NCBI RefSeq assembly: GCF_029227915.1
Contig: NC_079888.1
Span: 15,919,001-15,979,000, forward strand
Origin: Hydractinia symbiolongicarpus
Taxonomy: Eukaryota > Cnidaria > Hydrozoa > Anthoathecata > Hydractiniidae
Direction of reading: 5' to 3'
Length of the DNA stretch: 60,000 nucleotides
The position numbers and the translations under genes were made by a program. The notes under the pieces are model-generated. The model had not been told where the DNA came from, did no database searches, and worked only from the letters and a program-made list of their open reading frames with translations. Shown in pieces: positions 37,101 through 49,100 of the stretch (its first letter is position 1; each line of letters starts with the position of its first letter).

Positions 37101-40100
37101 CATCTAGACGTCTTAAGTTTTTATAGTGTCCAAAATGTTCTTTTAGCAACTTATTCTGTCATTTAAGAGGCTTCAAAACCTTGTAGCATGGTTTGGGGTC
37201 ACATGCCAAGTAGCATACACCTCTTTGTTTTCTTAAATGTAATTTAAACAACAGAATTCTGTGTGTCTCTATTGCGAATGTATTTAGTTGCACCTTTTTG
37301 ATAGTGAGATAGTTAATCCAGCTTTTGCAACTTGTTAGTGTTTGAGACCAGATGACAGGCCTGTGTAAAAAAACAGTTGATGCTAAAAAAAATGGAAAAT
37401 GTATTTAGCTTAAACATTTTATGTCAGCAATAACCTCTTATTTACAAAAAATATGTAGAAATTGGTTTACTCATTGCTTCTATTGTAAAAGGTTAAAACA
37501 CTGATGAAGAAAATGTATAGGATTGTGTGCTTTTAATGAACAGTTTTGTGATTTATTTTTGTGATTTAATGGTCTTTTACTGAATAATATAAATTCTCGG
37601 CTATTTTAGTCTCAGGTGGTCCCTAGATAGGAATGAAACCATTTGCTTATTTATTAGTATGCAATGTTGAATCTGAAAACAAACAATAAACAATAAATAC
37701 AACAGTTCAATGTTCATTACTCTCTATCTCCCCCCAGTCATTAGGAGATGTGCAGTATATAATGACGATTAAATGTATTAGTTCATAACATAGTCCTCGA
37801 AACGAGATGGTTGCCGACGTTCTCTTGTAGATCGACGAACCGGGGACGGATAAGGCGGTGACGAGGAGGCGGTCGGTACATCCAAACGGTTGTCAGCAGC
37901 TGGCTGGTCAGGACCAAAGTATGTGTCACTATCATGCGATGCTTGTGGAGGCGGAGTGTTGTCGGTCGGATTTGAGAGGGGTGGTGTAGATCCCTGTGGC
38001 AAGTCTTGAGTGGAGCGGCTGTCATCGATGGGTTGTTCCACAGCTTTAGAGGTGATTGGCGGCCTAGAGGCTGGTGGGATTGATCGCCAGGCGTTCATAA
38101 GCTGGTCCAATGGTAAGTTTGGCCGAACAGGTGTGAATTTCCGAAGGAATTTACGGTTACGTAGTGTCACCCGTCTTGATCCATCAATTCGAACCACATA
38201 TTGGTCATGCGGGCGAACTTCGATAATCGAGCCGGTTTTGTCCCATCGAAGAGGATGGAGACCAGTCTGATTTTGGATTCGCACCTGATCTCCCACACAA
38301 AGTGGGTTCAACTGCTTAGAATACAGAGACAGTCTCTCAGCGATGGCCATATGACGACGCCTTAGTGCCTTTTCGCGATCTGCAAGGACACTCACCCACG
38401 TAGGGTGGGGGAGGTATTTACCTGGCAACATGGGTACGAAATCCTTGATGGGTCGTCCAAACAAACATATTGTAGGTGATAACTTGGTGGTTTGATTTGG
38501 CGTTTTCCTATATTGTAGCATGGCGTTTTGAAATGCGTCTGTGTCAAGGTTCCCATCAGAACAAACATTATCCGTTAGCATACGTTTTACTGTTTTCACA
38601 CCAACTTCAGCTCGACAATTGCTGTGTGGATACGCAACTGATGATATTCGGTGGTGGACACCCCAGTTACGCAGGAAAGTGGACGTGGAGGATGCACACA
38701 GCTCAGGTCCACCGTCTGAGGAGAATTTGTCCGGTATACCATAGGTTACAAATGTTCGGCGGAGGCAGTCGATTAATCCTTTCGCACCATTTCTAGCCTC
38801 CTCAACAATCGGCCAATTGGAGTATCGATCAATGCAGACAAGATAGTTGTGGCCGGCATAATGAAAGAAGTCGCCACAGATTTGCTGAAACGGATAATCA
38901 GGATATTGCAGAGGCTTCGGCGGAGCAGATGGTTGCGATGGAGCAATACGGTCGCAGCTTTGACATCCCTGACGTAACTTTACGATATCTGCAGATAGAC
39001 CTGGCCAGAAGATGGAAGATTCGGCCCTCAAGTTCATCGATGTGACACCATGGTGTGCGGCATGAAGGCTGGATAGTATGTTAGGCCGTAGGCATGGAGG
39101 TATGATGACCCTGTCCTTGTAAAGTGCGACTCCATCAACAGTGGACAATTGATCGCGATATTGATGATATACCTGCAATTTCTGGGGCCACTCCGTCTGG
39201 TGTTCAGGTAAGCCAGACTCAATGGTATGAACTAGATCTCGCATTTCGACGTTGGCTGTAGTTGCTTGACGAACATCCTCCCAGGTTGTGGATTTAAGGG
39301 AATTCAATGCCGATGAAGCAGCTATAAACGAAATGTCGTCAGGTAATACCAGTTGTTCCGGAGACGGGTCGCCAGATGGATGGCGCGACAGAGCATCTGG
39401 AACTCGATTCTTCAGGCCAGGAATATGTTGCATGGTGAAACGATACCTCAGTGTGCGTTCTTTAAGATTCCGCAATCGGTTGTTAGGTATGTCTTCCAGG
39501 GATCTGTTTGTAAAGAGTCCGAGCAACGGCTTATGATCGACTGCTATGATTAGGTCCTTGCAACCCAAAACAAAATGTTGACACTTGTCCAACGCATGTG
39601 CAACGGCTAATGCCTCACCTTCAATTGGTGCATAACGGGACTCAGCTGGGTGAGTGAACCGACTGCCAACTAACACAACCTTCCAACCACTACGACAACA
39701 GAAGAGAGATTTCCCTTCACATAGGCAATGTTTTTGGAGCAGCCAAAAACCAACTCCGTTCTTTGACCAGTCTGTTGCTATACATGTGAGCCTTGACTTG
39801 TCAAATATGCGTACACCTTCCTCAATCTCACTTAAGATTTTTGATTTAGAGGCAGCAAATATTTCGTCGAGTTCATCGTTCCATTGAAACGAAGACTGAG
39901 GTTTCAGCAATTCGCGTAGGGGTAGCATTTTGTCCGTCATGCTGAATGTGTATGCTACTTGGTTGACCAGACCGAACCAGGAACGGATGTCTGTTATATT
40001 TTGCGGTACAGGAAAATCGGCAATGGCTCGCATAAGGCTTGGTGCTGGACGGACATTGGTAGGGGTAACTTCAAACCCAGCAAACTCCACCACATCATGG

Positions 40101-43100
40101 GCAAATTTGAACTTTGAGGGATTTTGAATAATTCCGTTTTTCCCGCAAGTGTCCAACCATTTGCAAGTGTGGAAGAAACATTTCTCGATATCGGTAGCCC
40201 ATAAAAGAGAGTCATCGGTTACCTTGATTTTGTCGGGAAAGTCTGATACAATGGCGTCAAACCTTCGAGAATAACCATCTCCAGATGTAATGTAGCCCTG
40301 AGGTAGGGTACAATACCTGTAGCGACCCCACGGTGTGATGTAAGTTGTATAGTGGCGATCTTCCTTGCAAAGAGGAACGCTATGGTACCCATTCCAAGCA
40401 TCTGATACGGTCTTCTTGGTGTGGTGAGGTACCGTGCGAACCTGATGGAATGGTGACTGTGTGTGGTGAGTTTCTCTGGTAGCGTGTTTATTAAGAGCCT
40501 GAAAGTCAACACAGCGTCTCGGTTTGCCACTCTTTTTTGGACACACCACCATTCTGTGGCACCATGTCACGGGTTCACCAATGGGCACTGGTTCAATAAC
40601 TCCAAGAGCTACATCGCGGTCTAGGTCGGCTTTTACTTGTTCTTGCCAGTGGATCGGTACCGGTATTGGCGAATGATGTGTAGTCGGCTCAGCATTCTCA
40701 TCGATCATCAGCTTCATGGGTGGCCCGGACATCAATGGCAGAGGTTGATGTTCGCATACATTGAAGGTGCTGCTTTTATAATAGTTAAGAAGCCATTGCT
40801 CCAATCTTTCCTGGTTCTCCTCTGTTGGTGGATATGGCAGTTCGGTAGGAAGTGGTGGCGGTGCTGATCGTTTTGGACATGAACACTCATTAGTTGGATC
40901 AGGTACAATGATGGTATTCGCACCAATCATAGGGAATTCAGGTGATACAATGCCAAGATCTACACAGGCACTCTTACTGAGGTAAAACTTGTCAGAGTCG
41001 TTAGTCACATACGTAAACTGCTTCGTTTCTTGTAGTGACCCGTGGCAATTGATACCAGCGATGCGGATTACGATAGCCCCTAATATTTTGATAGATTGTC
41101 CATTGGCGGCGTCCATTTTCATTCGGACCGGGATGAGATCACTTTTAGAAAGGTTGAATCGCTGAATCCATTTGTAACCAATGAGACAACTTTGGCAGCC
41201 GGTGTCTGCCATTGCCGGTATGGTGATAGTTGACTCGTTAGTACCATGTGGAAATTTAAAACCCAGCTCGCTGTAGTCATCTTCCACGATACGCACGGAC
41301 AAATCGAGAAACGGTTGTGGAGGAGATGGACTTTTCTTCCAAACATCTTTAGATTTGTTGTGGCAGTGGTGATCAACATGATCCGCAGATGCTGTGTTCA
41401 ATGAGCATAGTGAGTTGAATATCGTGCTGGATTCCTCGACAACTGCAGCATTATCAGGCTTTCTCTCCTTGTTTTTTCGATCTTTGCTCCTACACACGTG
41501 ATCAAAATGATGCAGACGTTGGCAATTCCCACACTTGTGATTATATGCAGGACATGTGGATTGACGGGATCGTGATGCGCTAGTGCTGTGGCAGTTTGTT
41601 CCGCAGTACCCACATTTTGAACCAGAATCGCGTTTGGTATCACGGTTGGTGTCATTGTCTTCTTTTGGCTTATTGAAGGAGTCTCGTTTACCCCTTCTGT
41701 ACTGGCTATGGATGGCACCAGCCTGGTGGTGATCGATGAGGCGTGTTGCAGAACGTTTCCCTGCTTCCTTTGTTTCAACGAATTTGAGCACTTCTTCCAA
41801 ACACATGTCCTGGTTCGTATGTCCAAGAAGCTCCAGCTGAATATCAGGGTCGGAGATACCACGACCAAGAACATCACATAATATTTGTTCGGTATAGTCC
41901 ACGTCGTGGCTGCACGAGGGGCAGGGAATAACATATTTACATACACCAGCTTGACCTTTCAATCTAGCCCCAAACGATCTTATTGGCTCATCAGGATCTT
42001 GATTCATATTGTTTAAGGCAACTCGTGCAACCATAACGTTTTCCTCCCTGACAGCGAGTGATTTCATTGAAGCAAGGATGACATCCTCACTTTTTTCGGC
42101 CAACATGCCAGTGGTGGATCGGGTGAGGTCTCTGCGCAACTGCTCGTCACAGCATTCAAGGAGTTGGAGAACAGCATCTCTACCTGTGATTTTGGTAGCG
42201 GTCTTGTACTCAATCCAGCGGGTCAGGAAGTATTTCCAATCCTCAGAGGTTCCGGCTAAAGTAACAGTGGGACGTCTCACTCGTTCAATCTTGGCCGTGG
42301 GTGATACCGATGTAGGTTGATTCGAATGCGTGGTAGCATGGGTTGTCAGTAGTGCAGCAATGATGACAGCATCGAGGTCTGGCGTGGTGTAGGTGCAGCC
42401 AGGCACTGGACAACTAACTGATGGCATGTCGAGGCGTTTCACTTGAAGATTAAAAGATTCAACATAGATAGGAATGAAACCATTTGCTTATTTATTAGTA
42501 TGCAATGTTGAATCTGAAAACAAACAATAAATACAACAGTTCAATGTTCATTACTCTCTAGTCCCTAGTTACCTGGCAATTGAAAAATAACTGACATTAC
42601 CACTTTGATTGGACGTTATTTAGCATCAAAGTTATAAATGCACTGTATTTGCTTTGGTAATCTTAATATGCTTTTTGTTGACTAGTTTGGTAAATTCTGG
42701 AATTTATTGACTTGTTGTAGAAACAGATAGAAGAAGATTACTGTGTTTTTTAGATTCTTTATTTTAAACACCAATATTAAAATGTTTTATCATATTAAAA
42801 CATCACATTGTTTTTTTAACAAGCCCATAATTGCCCTGAATCAAGTGGGAATCAAGCCTCAATTTACATACAGAGATATATGGCAAGATTGTTACATTTT
42901 TGTATGAGAAAAATTTGTTTTTAGACGAAATTAAGCGGAGAAAATCGTCAAGGCCACAGAAGAGGATATATGATCCTGAAAAAGATTATTATTATTCTGC
43001 TGCAGCGACTTACCGATACCATAATTTACATAAGGTAGACGTGTATGAGGTTTATAATATGACATGTTTTGCTGTTTTCAGGTTCTGTTTTTCTTAAATA

Positions 43101-46100
43101 TTGTGCCAGTCAATTTTTTATGTATGTCTGTAATACAGTATCAGGAATGTCAATCAAAATCCAAGTTTACAGTTATCAGCAAAAATGTAAAAAACTTTGT
43201 ACAAGTCAATTAGCACTATTTTAAGTGCTGTTTTTTGGTTTTATTAAAGTTTGAATCTATATCCTTTCAAAGTTGAAAATTAAAACAATGGAAACTTTTA
43301 TTGATTTCTGTTGCCACTATGCAGGACAGAGTCTTTAAAATCCCCTGACGGAAGATATATATATGTATATGTATAGAGAGGATAGATAGAGATAGCACAG
43401 AGCATGGACTCTGTTAATTTTTTGTCCAGGCTAAACGCTCCGAAAATTCCATATTTTTTTTTGAAAGCCAATGAAGATGCTTTATTTTAATATCTGTCAA
43501 TTAAATGATCAATCTGAACAGAGAGTGTGGCCAGAACATTCCATGTGCAGCCATGACTAAAAGTGCTTTATTTTCTTGGTCGCCCCTTGTGGGTCTCTTT
43601 GGTTTGGTCGTAGTAGCTTTATTGATGGGGAGCTAAGTATGGAGTTATATGTGGGACAATATTTGTGCATTTACGATGCGACGAAAACCATACACGAATA
43701 TTGTCCCATATATAACTCCATAGCTAAGCACTATTTTTTAAATTCGTGTATTTCTCAGGTAAGAATTATTTTATATATAGCTAAGTGAGAAAGGTGTGCT
43801 GGCTAGCTAGCTTTCTCATTTTTTGGTGCTGACTTGGATCTCCTTTTGATTGATGCTGACAGCCTTTCAAGAAATTACTTACTTGCTAGCGAGCTATGGA
43901 GCTAGCTACACAAAATAGTGCTTTGATTAGAGTGCCTTTTTTTCTTAAAGAGCAAGCAACAAAAAACCTTTATCCTGTCTTGCGTAGTTCTTCCATGACT
44001 GGACACTCAACTCCTGTTCTTATGGGAAAAAGGGGGGCTCTTCTATCAGATAAAAAGATATATGAATTCGCACAGGATTTTAATTATACAGTACTGTGAA
44101 AAGGTTTGTTAACATCGTGTTCGTGTAACGAGCATGGTGCACCCGAACCACAATAAAATCGTGGTCTTTATGTATAACAAACATTCAAACATTCTATCCA
44201 CTAATATTATTATCTCCACGAAGGATCGTATGTCCCACGATTATTTTCGCGAGCTCCACGATTTTCATAGCCAGTATAATTTAATTTTTTTTTTCTTTTC
44301 AAAAAAGTATTTGATTAAAGTTAATTTGTTTGTTTCGGGTTTTATCAAGTTAAAAAAGCATATTCAAAGTTTTTGCTTGGTGTATACTTTTTTGTCATGG
44401 AAGCGATTGTATTTTTACGAAATGTCATTTGTCAAGAAAAGTTAAATTTGTCTGCGGTGATAGAAATGTTTTTTAAGATTGCATTTTGAAAGTTTATAAA
44501 CGAAAAGCGGCAATAGAAATGTTTTTTTTGATCGCATTTCAAAAGTTGATAAACGAAAAGGGGCGATAGAAATGTTTTTTTCATCGCATTTTGATTCACG
44601 TACTATTAAAATCTATTATAGCTAGCTAGCTTTATGACAACGAATTAAAACAACAAGTATAAATTTATTTTTTGCCGTCGTTTTTTTGTTTTAATTGATG
44701 ATCTAATACGGTCTTTGTTGTTTTACAAAAGAAGTTATCTATCGTGAAAGCCACAGTGTTAATGTTTAATTTTTGTTCGTGTAGTCCACGAAACATGATT
44801 GTGAGGTCCATGATTGTCAAAAAATACGCATCGTGGGCTATTGTGGTTCATGCGTAACATGAAATAAACACGAACCACGATGTTGACAAACCTTTTCACA
44901 GTACTGTATTTTTTGCAGAAAAGTTGTTGAAACGTGACAAAAGTTTATTGTTGCTTGCGATGAGAAGTCGGTGAACTGATAATTAACCTGTAACAATATA
45001 TAGTTAACCAATGCAGGATATTTAGATGCTACACCTAGTATAATTAGCCGTTAAAAGCTTCTTTTTGTTGTTTACAGCTAACTGCGTCTTTTACATGTTT
45101 TTTCTTAAAAATCGGAATAGTTTTGTTATTTAATAATATAGACAACATATTTTAATTTTAACGTTGTATCACTACGAAGAACAAAAGTAATAACGCTAAT
45201 TAACGATAGAAAAAGCCCACTTTAACGTTATAGCATTAACATGAGATAACACTGTAGCGTTATTTATCAGTGCAAAACAGCGCCAACGTTGGCTAATAAC
45301 GTAAATGACTCGTCCACCGGCATGAAATTATTCTCCATTAGAGCCTTACGGCCTTTAGTCATAAAATAGGACAGGAGCACTAGAAGCTAAGTTATTTGGC
45401 TTTCTGGTGCAATTTGTTTGTGAAATAATATGACAAAACGTGTAATCAATACCGTGCTCTTGATTTATTTCAAACATTTATTAACACAGATCATTCGCTT
45501 TCTTCCCATTGTAGTACAAAAAAATCAGGCAGAAAGTGGCCTTGTGGAGTTTGCAGGAAAGGGGTTGGTAGTAACTCAATTTTTTGTCAGACTTGCAAGC
45601 ATTGGGTACATAAGAAGTGCAGTAGTATTAAGGTTAAGAGCTGACATTAAGTTTGTATGCAAGCATTGCAAAGGTGAGATTATAGAGAATGAAGTATTTC
45701 CAGCTTTAATGATGTACAACAGGGGCTCGTTAGAGATAGTTGAGAGCTTCTGTTACTTAGGTGATATGTTGGGCAGTGAAAGGGGTGTTGGAAGAAGTTT
45801 TACTTGCAGGATAGGTTCTGCTTGGAAAAAGTTCAGAGAGTTACTTCCTTTGTTGACTAGCAGAGCCCTGTCAATTGAGGTAAAAGGTAGGTTGTATGAG
45901 GCCTTTGTAAGAAGTGTTATGTTGTACGGTAGTGAGACATGGGCAGTGAAGCAGGAAGATCTTGACCGTTTAGAAAGGAATGATATGAATTGGCTGGGGC
46001 ACTTGGAAAGAATGGAGGAGGATAATTGGGTAAGGAAGTGTAAAGACTTGATAGTTCCTGGGGCAAAGCCCAGAGGCAGCCCGAGAAAGACTTGGCAGGA

Positions 46101-49100
46101 GGTTATAAGGACAGACTTGATACAGAGGAAGTTGAGTTTAGATCTAACAGAGTCTAGATCAGATTGGAAGAGGGTCATTAATATACCCCGTCCAACCCAT
46201 GCTAGCATGATAAACGGACGTTAAGCCGAGAATGATGTTGATGATGAGAACAACGCTGGATACTAAGTTGATTAACGTTTTTATATATTTTGTTAAAGTC
46301 TGTTCTGCAAGTTAGCATAACAAGACCATGTGATAAGTGCCTACGATTCTTATTTTCAACCTTTTCTAACGTACTTTGGAAACTAACTAACTACTAATCA
46401 ATAACATCCTACAAAGATTATGAAAAAAAGAAAGAAATCAAACAAAACAAAAAATTTAAAAAAAATATCGCTATTCAAGCATGCCCCAATAACCAAACCA
46501 AGGGAACACAAACTGAGAACATGGATGTTACCAAGATAGAGAAATAGAAAATGATATGCAAAATATGCAGCAAACATTAAAATCGACAATTTGTCAAATA
46601 AATAATAGTATTGAATTTATTCTTTCCACCATAACAAAAATTACTCCTCAAGCCGAGAATGCTGATCCACTTGACTATGTATCTACTCCAACTGATAAGC
46701 TAAATAAGATGTATCACCTCCACTTGACTTCAGCTCACCAAACATTGCACCTGAAATTTCAGAATTAGAACACACGTTACTAGGTTGCTCTCTTCCTATA
46801 AACAGGTTACTCAAAGATCATACCGTTTAGAGCAAGGATTATTGCAGAATAAAGTTTGCCTTTAAATCTTGCCTGACATTCCTCTCTTACTTCAATTTTT
46901 TGGCAAACTAAGGTAGAGGTCGCGAAGATTGCGGTTGTGTTATCGGCACAAAACCGAACAAGTGCATATTTAATTTTTTTCGGTGCAGAGCTTCTGCATA
47001 TTCTTTCAGACATCGCTAAATGCTTGCGTTTTCTACTCTTGCCTGCGATTTTGTGGTAAACACGGTGCCACGAAAGATCAGACAAGTATTTTTAAGCTTT
47101 ATTCGCGTCAGTTTATATTCCTTCGGTTGTGGCACACTAACTCATAAAATTCCTGTAAAATTATTGAAGCGTTTACTCCAAAAGGCTTTGATCACGTGCA
47201 TGTCCAGACATCACATGTTTTATCGTCCAATTAAGTACAGTGTTAGTAAAAGATAATAAAATTAAACCAATAAGAATTGTAGAGCGGTCTAACCACGTGA
47301 CTTAAAAGATCGGTTTTTTGTTTTGGATTTTTTTGTAATTAGCTAGCCAAAAACACTAAAACATGGAAGGTAAGTCCTATTCAACACTTGACACAGAGAC
47401 TGTTACGGTACAGGAATTTATAAACAAGGGTTGTGGCTGCAAATTAGGTTCGGATAGCGGAAAGTGTATTCCACAGCTTACTGAGGGTGAGGTTGCTGAA
47501 TGTCGTAATTCAACACAAGAACGCAGTAGCGATGAACGAAATTTATTGTTACTTAGTTTTTTACAAATGTTTCATAAGCCAACATACTTGTCGAAAGAAG
47601 TAAGCGAAAATTTACAGTATCACATGTATGGAAAGAGAGTCTGTAGAACGACATTTCTTTTCCTTATTGACATGTCCCTCCATAAATACACATATTTGTG
47701 CGGACATTACAATTTCTATGGTGTACAGCCAAGACAACACAGCAATAAAAGGAGGCTGCCTTCAAATAGCCACACTTTCGACACAAAAAATACGTAAAAA
47801 AATTTAATTATAAATTTTGCTGAAGAAAATGTTGTTCTTCTGCCCGGTCGAATCCCTGAATGATGATGAGAATATCTCTTTGGTACCATCATCAGAAACC
47901 AAACATGGAATTTATTCTTTTTACAAGGACTGTCGTATATTACTTACCAAGTCTCCCTTTGTTTCTTACAGTTTGTTTTGTGAGCTTTGGAATCAGTTGA
48001 CATCTTGGATGGTTGTGGCAAAACCAATGACAGATTTTTGCCGGATATGCCAACAAAACACTAACATTATGCTAAAGAGTATTAATAAATCAGAAGATGA
48101 AAAATCATTAGTAATACGTGAACAGTTAGAACACTTGAAAAAAGCCAAAGCTGATCTATGTTTTTAAAGTCTCAATGTGAGCATGCTCAAGAGCAAATAA
48201 ATACAAAATCTTTGAAAGTTATTTACCTTTTCTTTTTCTGGAACTGCGCATTACAGCTGGGATTATGCCCAACAACTGCATTATCCGCAAGATCCCCTAC
48301 AACCTGATCCGATTTATTTCAAAACTGCTCGGAAATGTGGAATTTTTGGAATTTGCAATGATGGTACCAACACTCAGTACAACTACCTTATTGATTTGAT
48401 AGTACAGGTAAGGGTGCAAATTCCACAATATCATACCTCCATCACTTCCTTTCTTCTCACGGAATTGGAGAAACTACAGCGAACATCCATGCTGATAACT
48501 GTGTTGGTAAGTAAAAAATAAACAACAATAAGTTCAAAAGCAAAAATTGATGATCTACTTTATACCACATAAAAAATGGTTTTAATACCTTCAGAAATCT
48601 TAAAACCTGTGTATACATAATGTTCTTGCATTTTAGGTCAAAACAAGAATAACTTCTTTCTGTGGTATTTGCTATATGGTTGGCCTTCATCATAAAATCA
48701 CCTACTCTGTTATGACTGTAGTTCATACTAAATTTAGCTGTGACATGTGCTTTGGTTTTTTTTTAAAAAAACACGAACACCACACCTTTGTGGACGTTAT
48801 ATGACATTGCCAACACTTGCAACAAGTCTGCGACATGCAATGTTGCTGAATTAGTAGAAACACACGATGTTATCAAAAATGTTCTCTGGGCTGTTTAAGA
48901 AGGTTTCAAACATTACTGATTATCAGTATTTCACCATGGACAGAGAGGAACCTGGAGTTATCACTTGTTAAAACAACTCTCCACGCAATACCAACCAAGT
49001 TTAACATCCTAAAAAACAAACCAATCACCAATAGCTTACCACCTGAAATTATCTCCCCTGGATTTTCAATGGATCGAAAGAAGTATTTATTTAAAGAAAT

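Larger units (their letters stand above)
37624..42560 (-). mobile_element. Ty3/Gypsy retrotransposon, intact, very short LTRs
   Basis: 4937 bp flanked by a 5-bp duplication GTCCC (37619-37623 and 42561-42565). The LTRs are identical except for one 7-bp indel, and the single gag-pol frame is unbroken, so the insertion is recent. It lies antisense in the intron between exons 36827 and 42925. Confidence 0.85.

Noticed and set aside
38010-42320. Numerous plus- and minus-strand open frames inside the Ty3/Gypsy region
   Set aside because: All overlap the 1554-aa gag-pol frame in other phases; no independent domain is visible.
42900-43097. Stop ending at 43097 as the true end of a separate gene
   Set aside because: The exon can be spliced at 43034 into the phase-0 exon at 52683, and a cupin end lies downstream. 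It is kept only as a possible alternative terminal exon.
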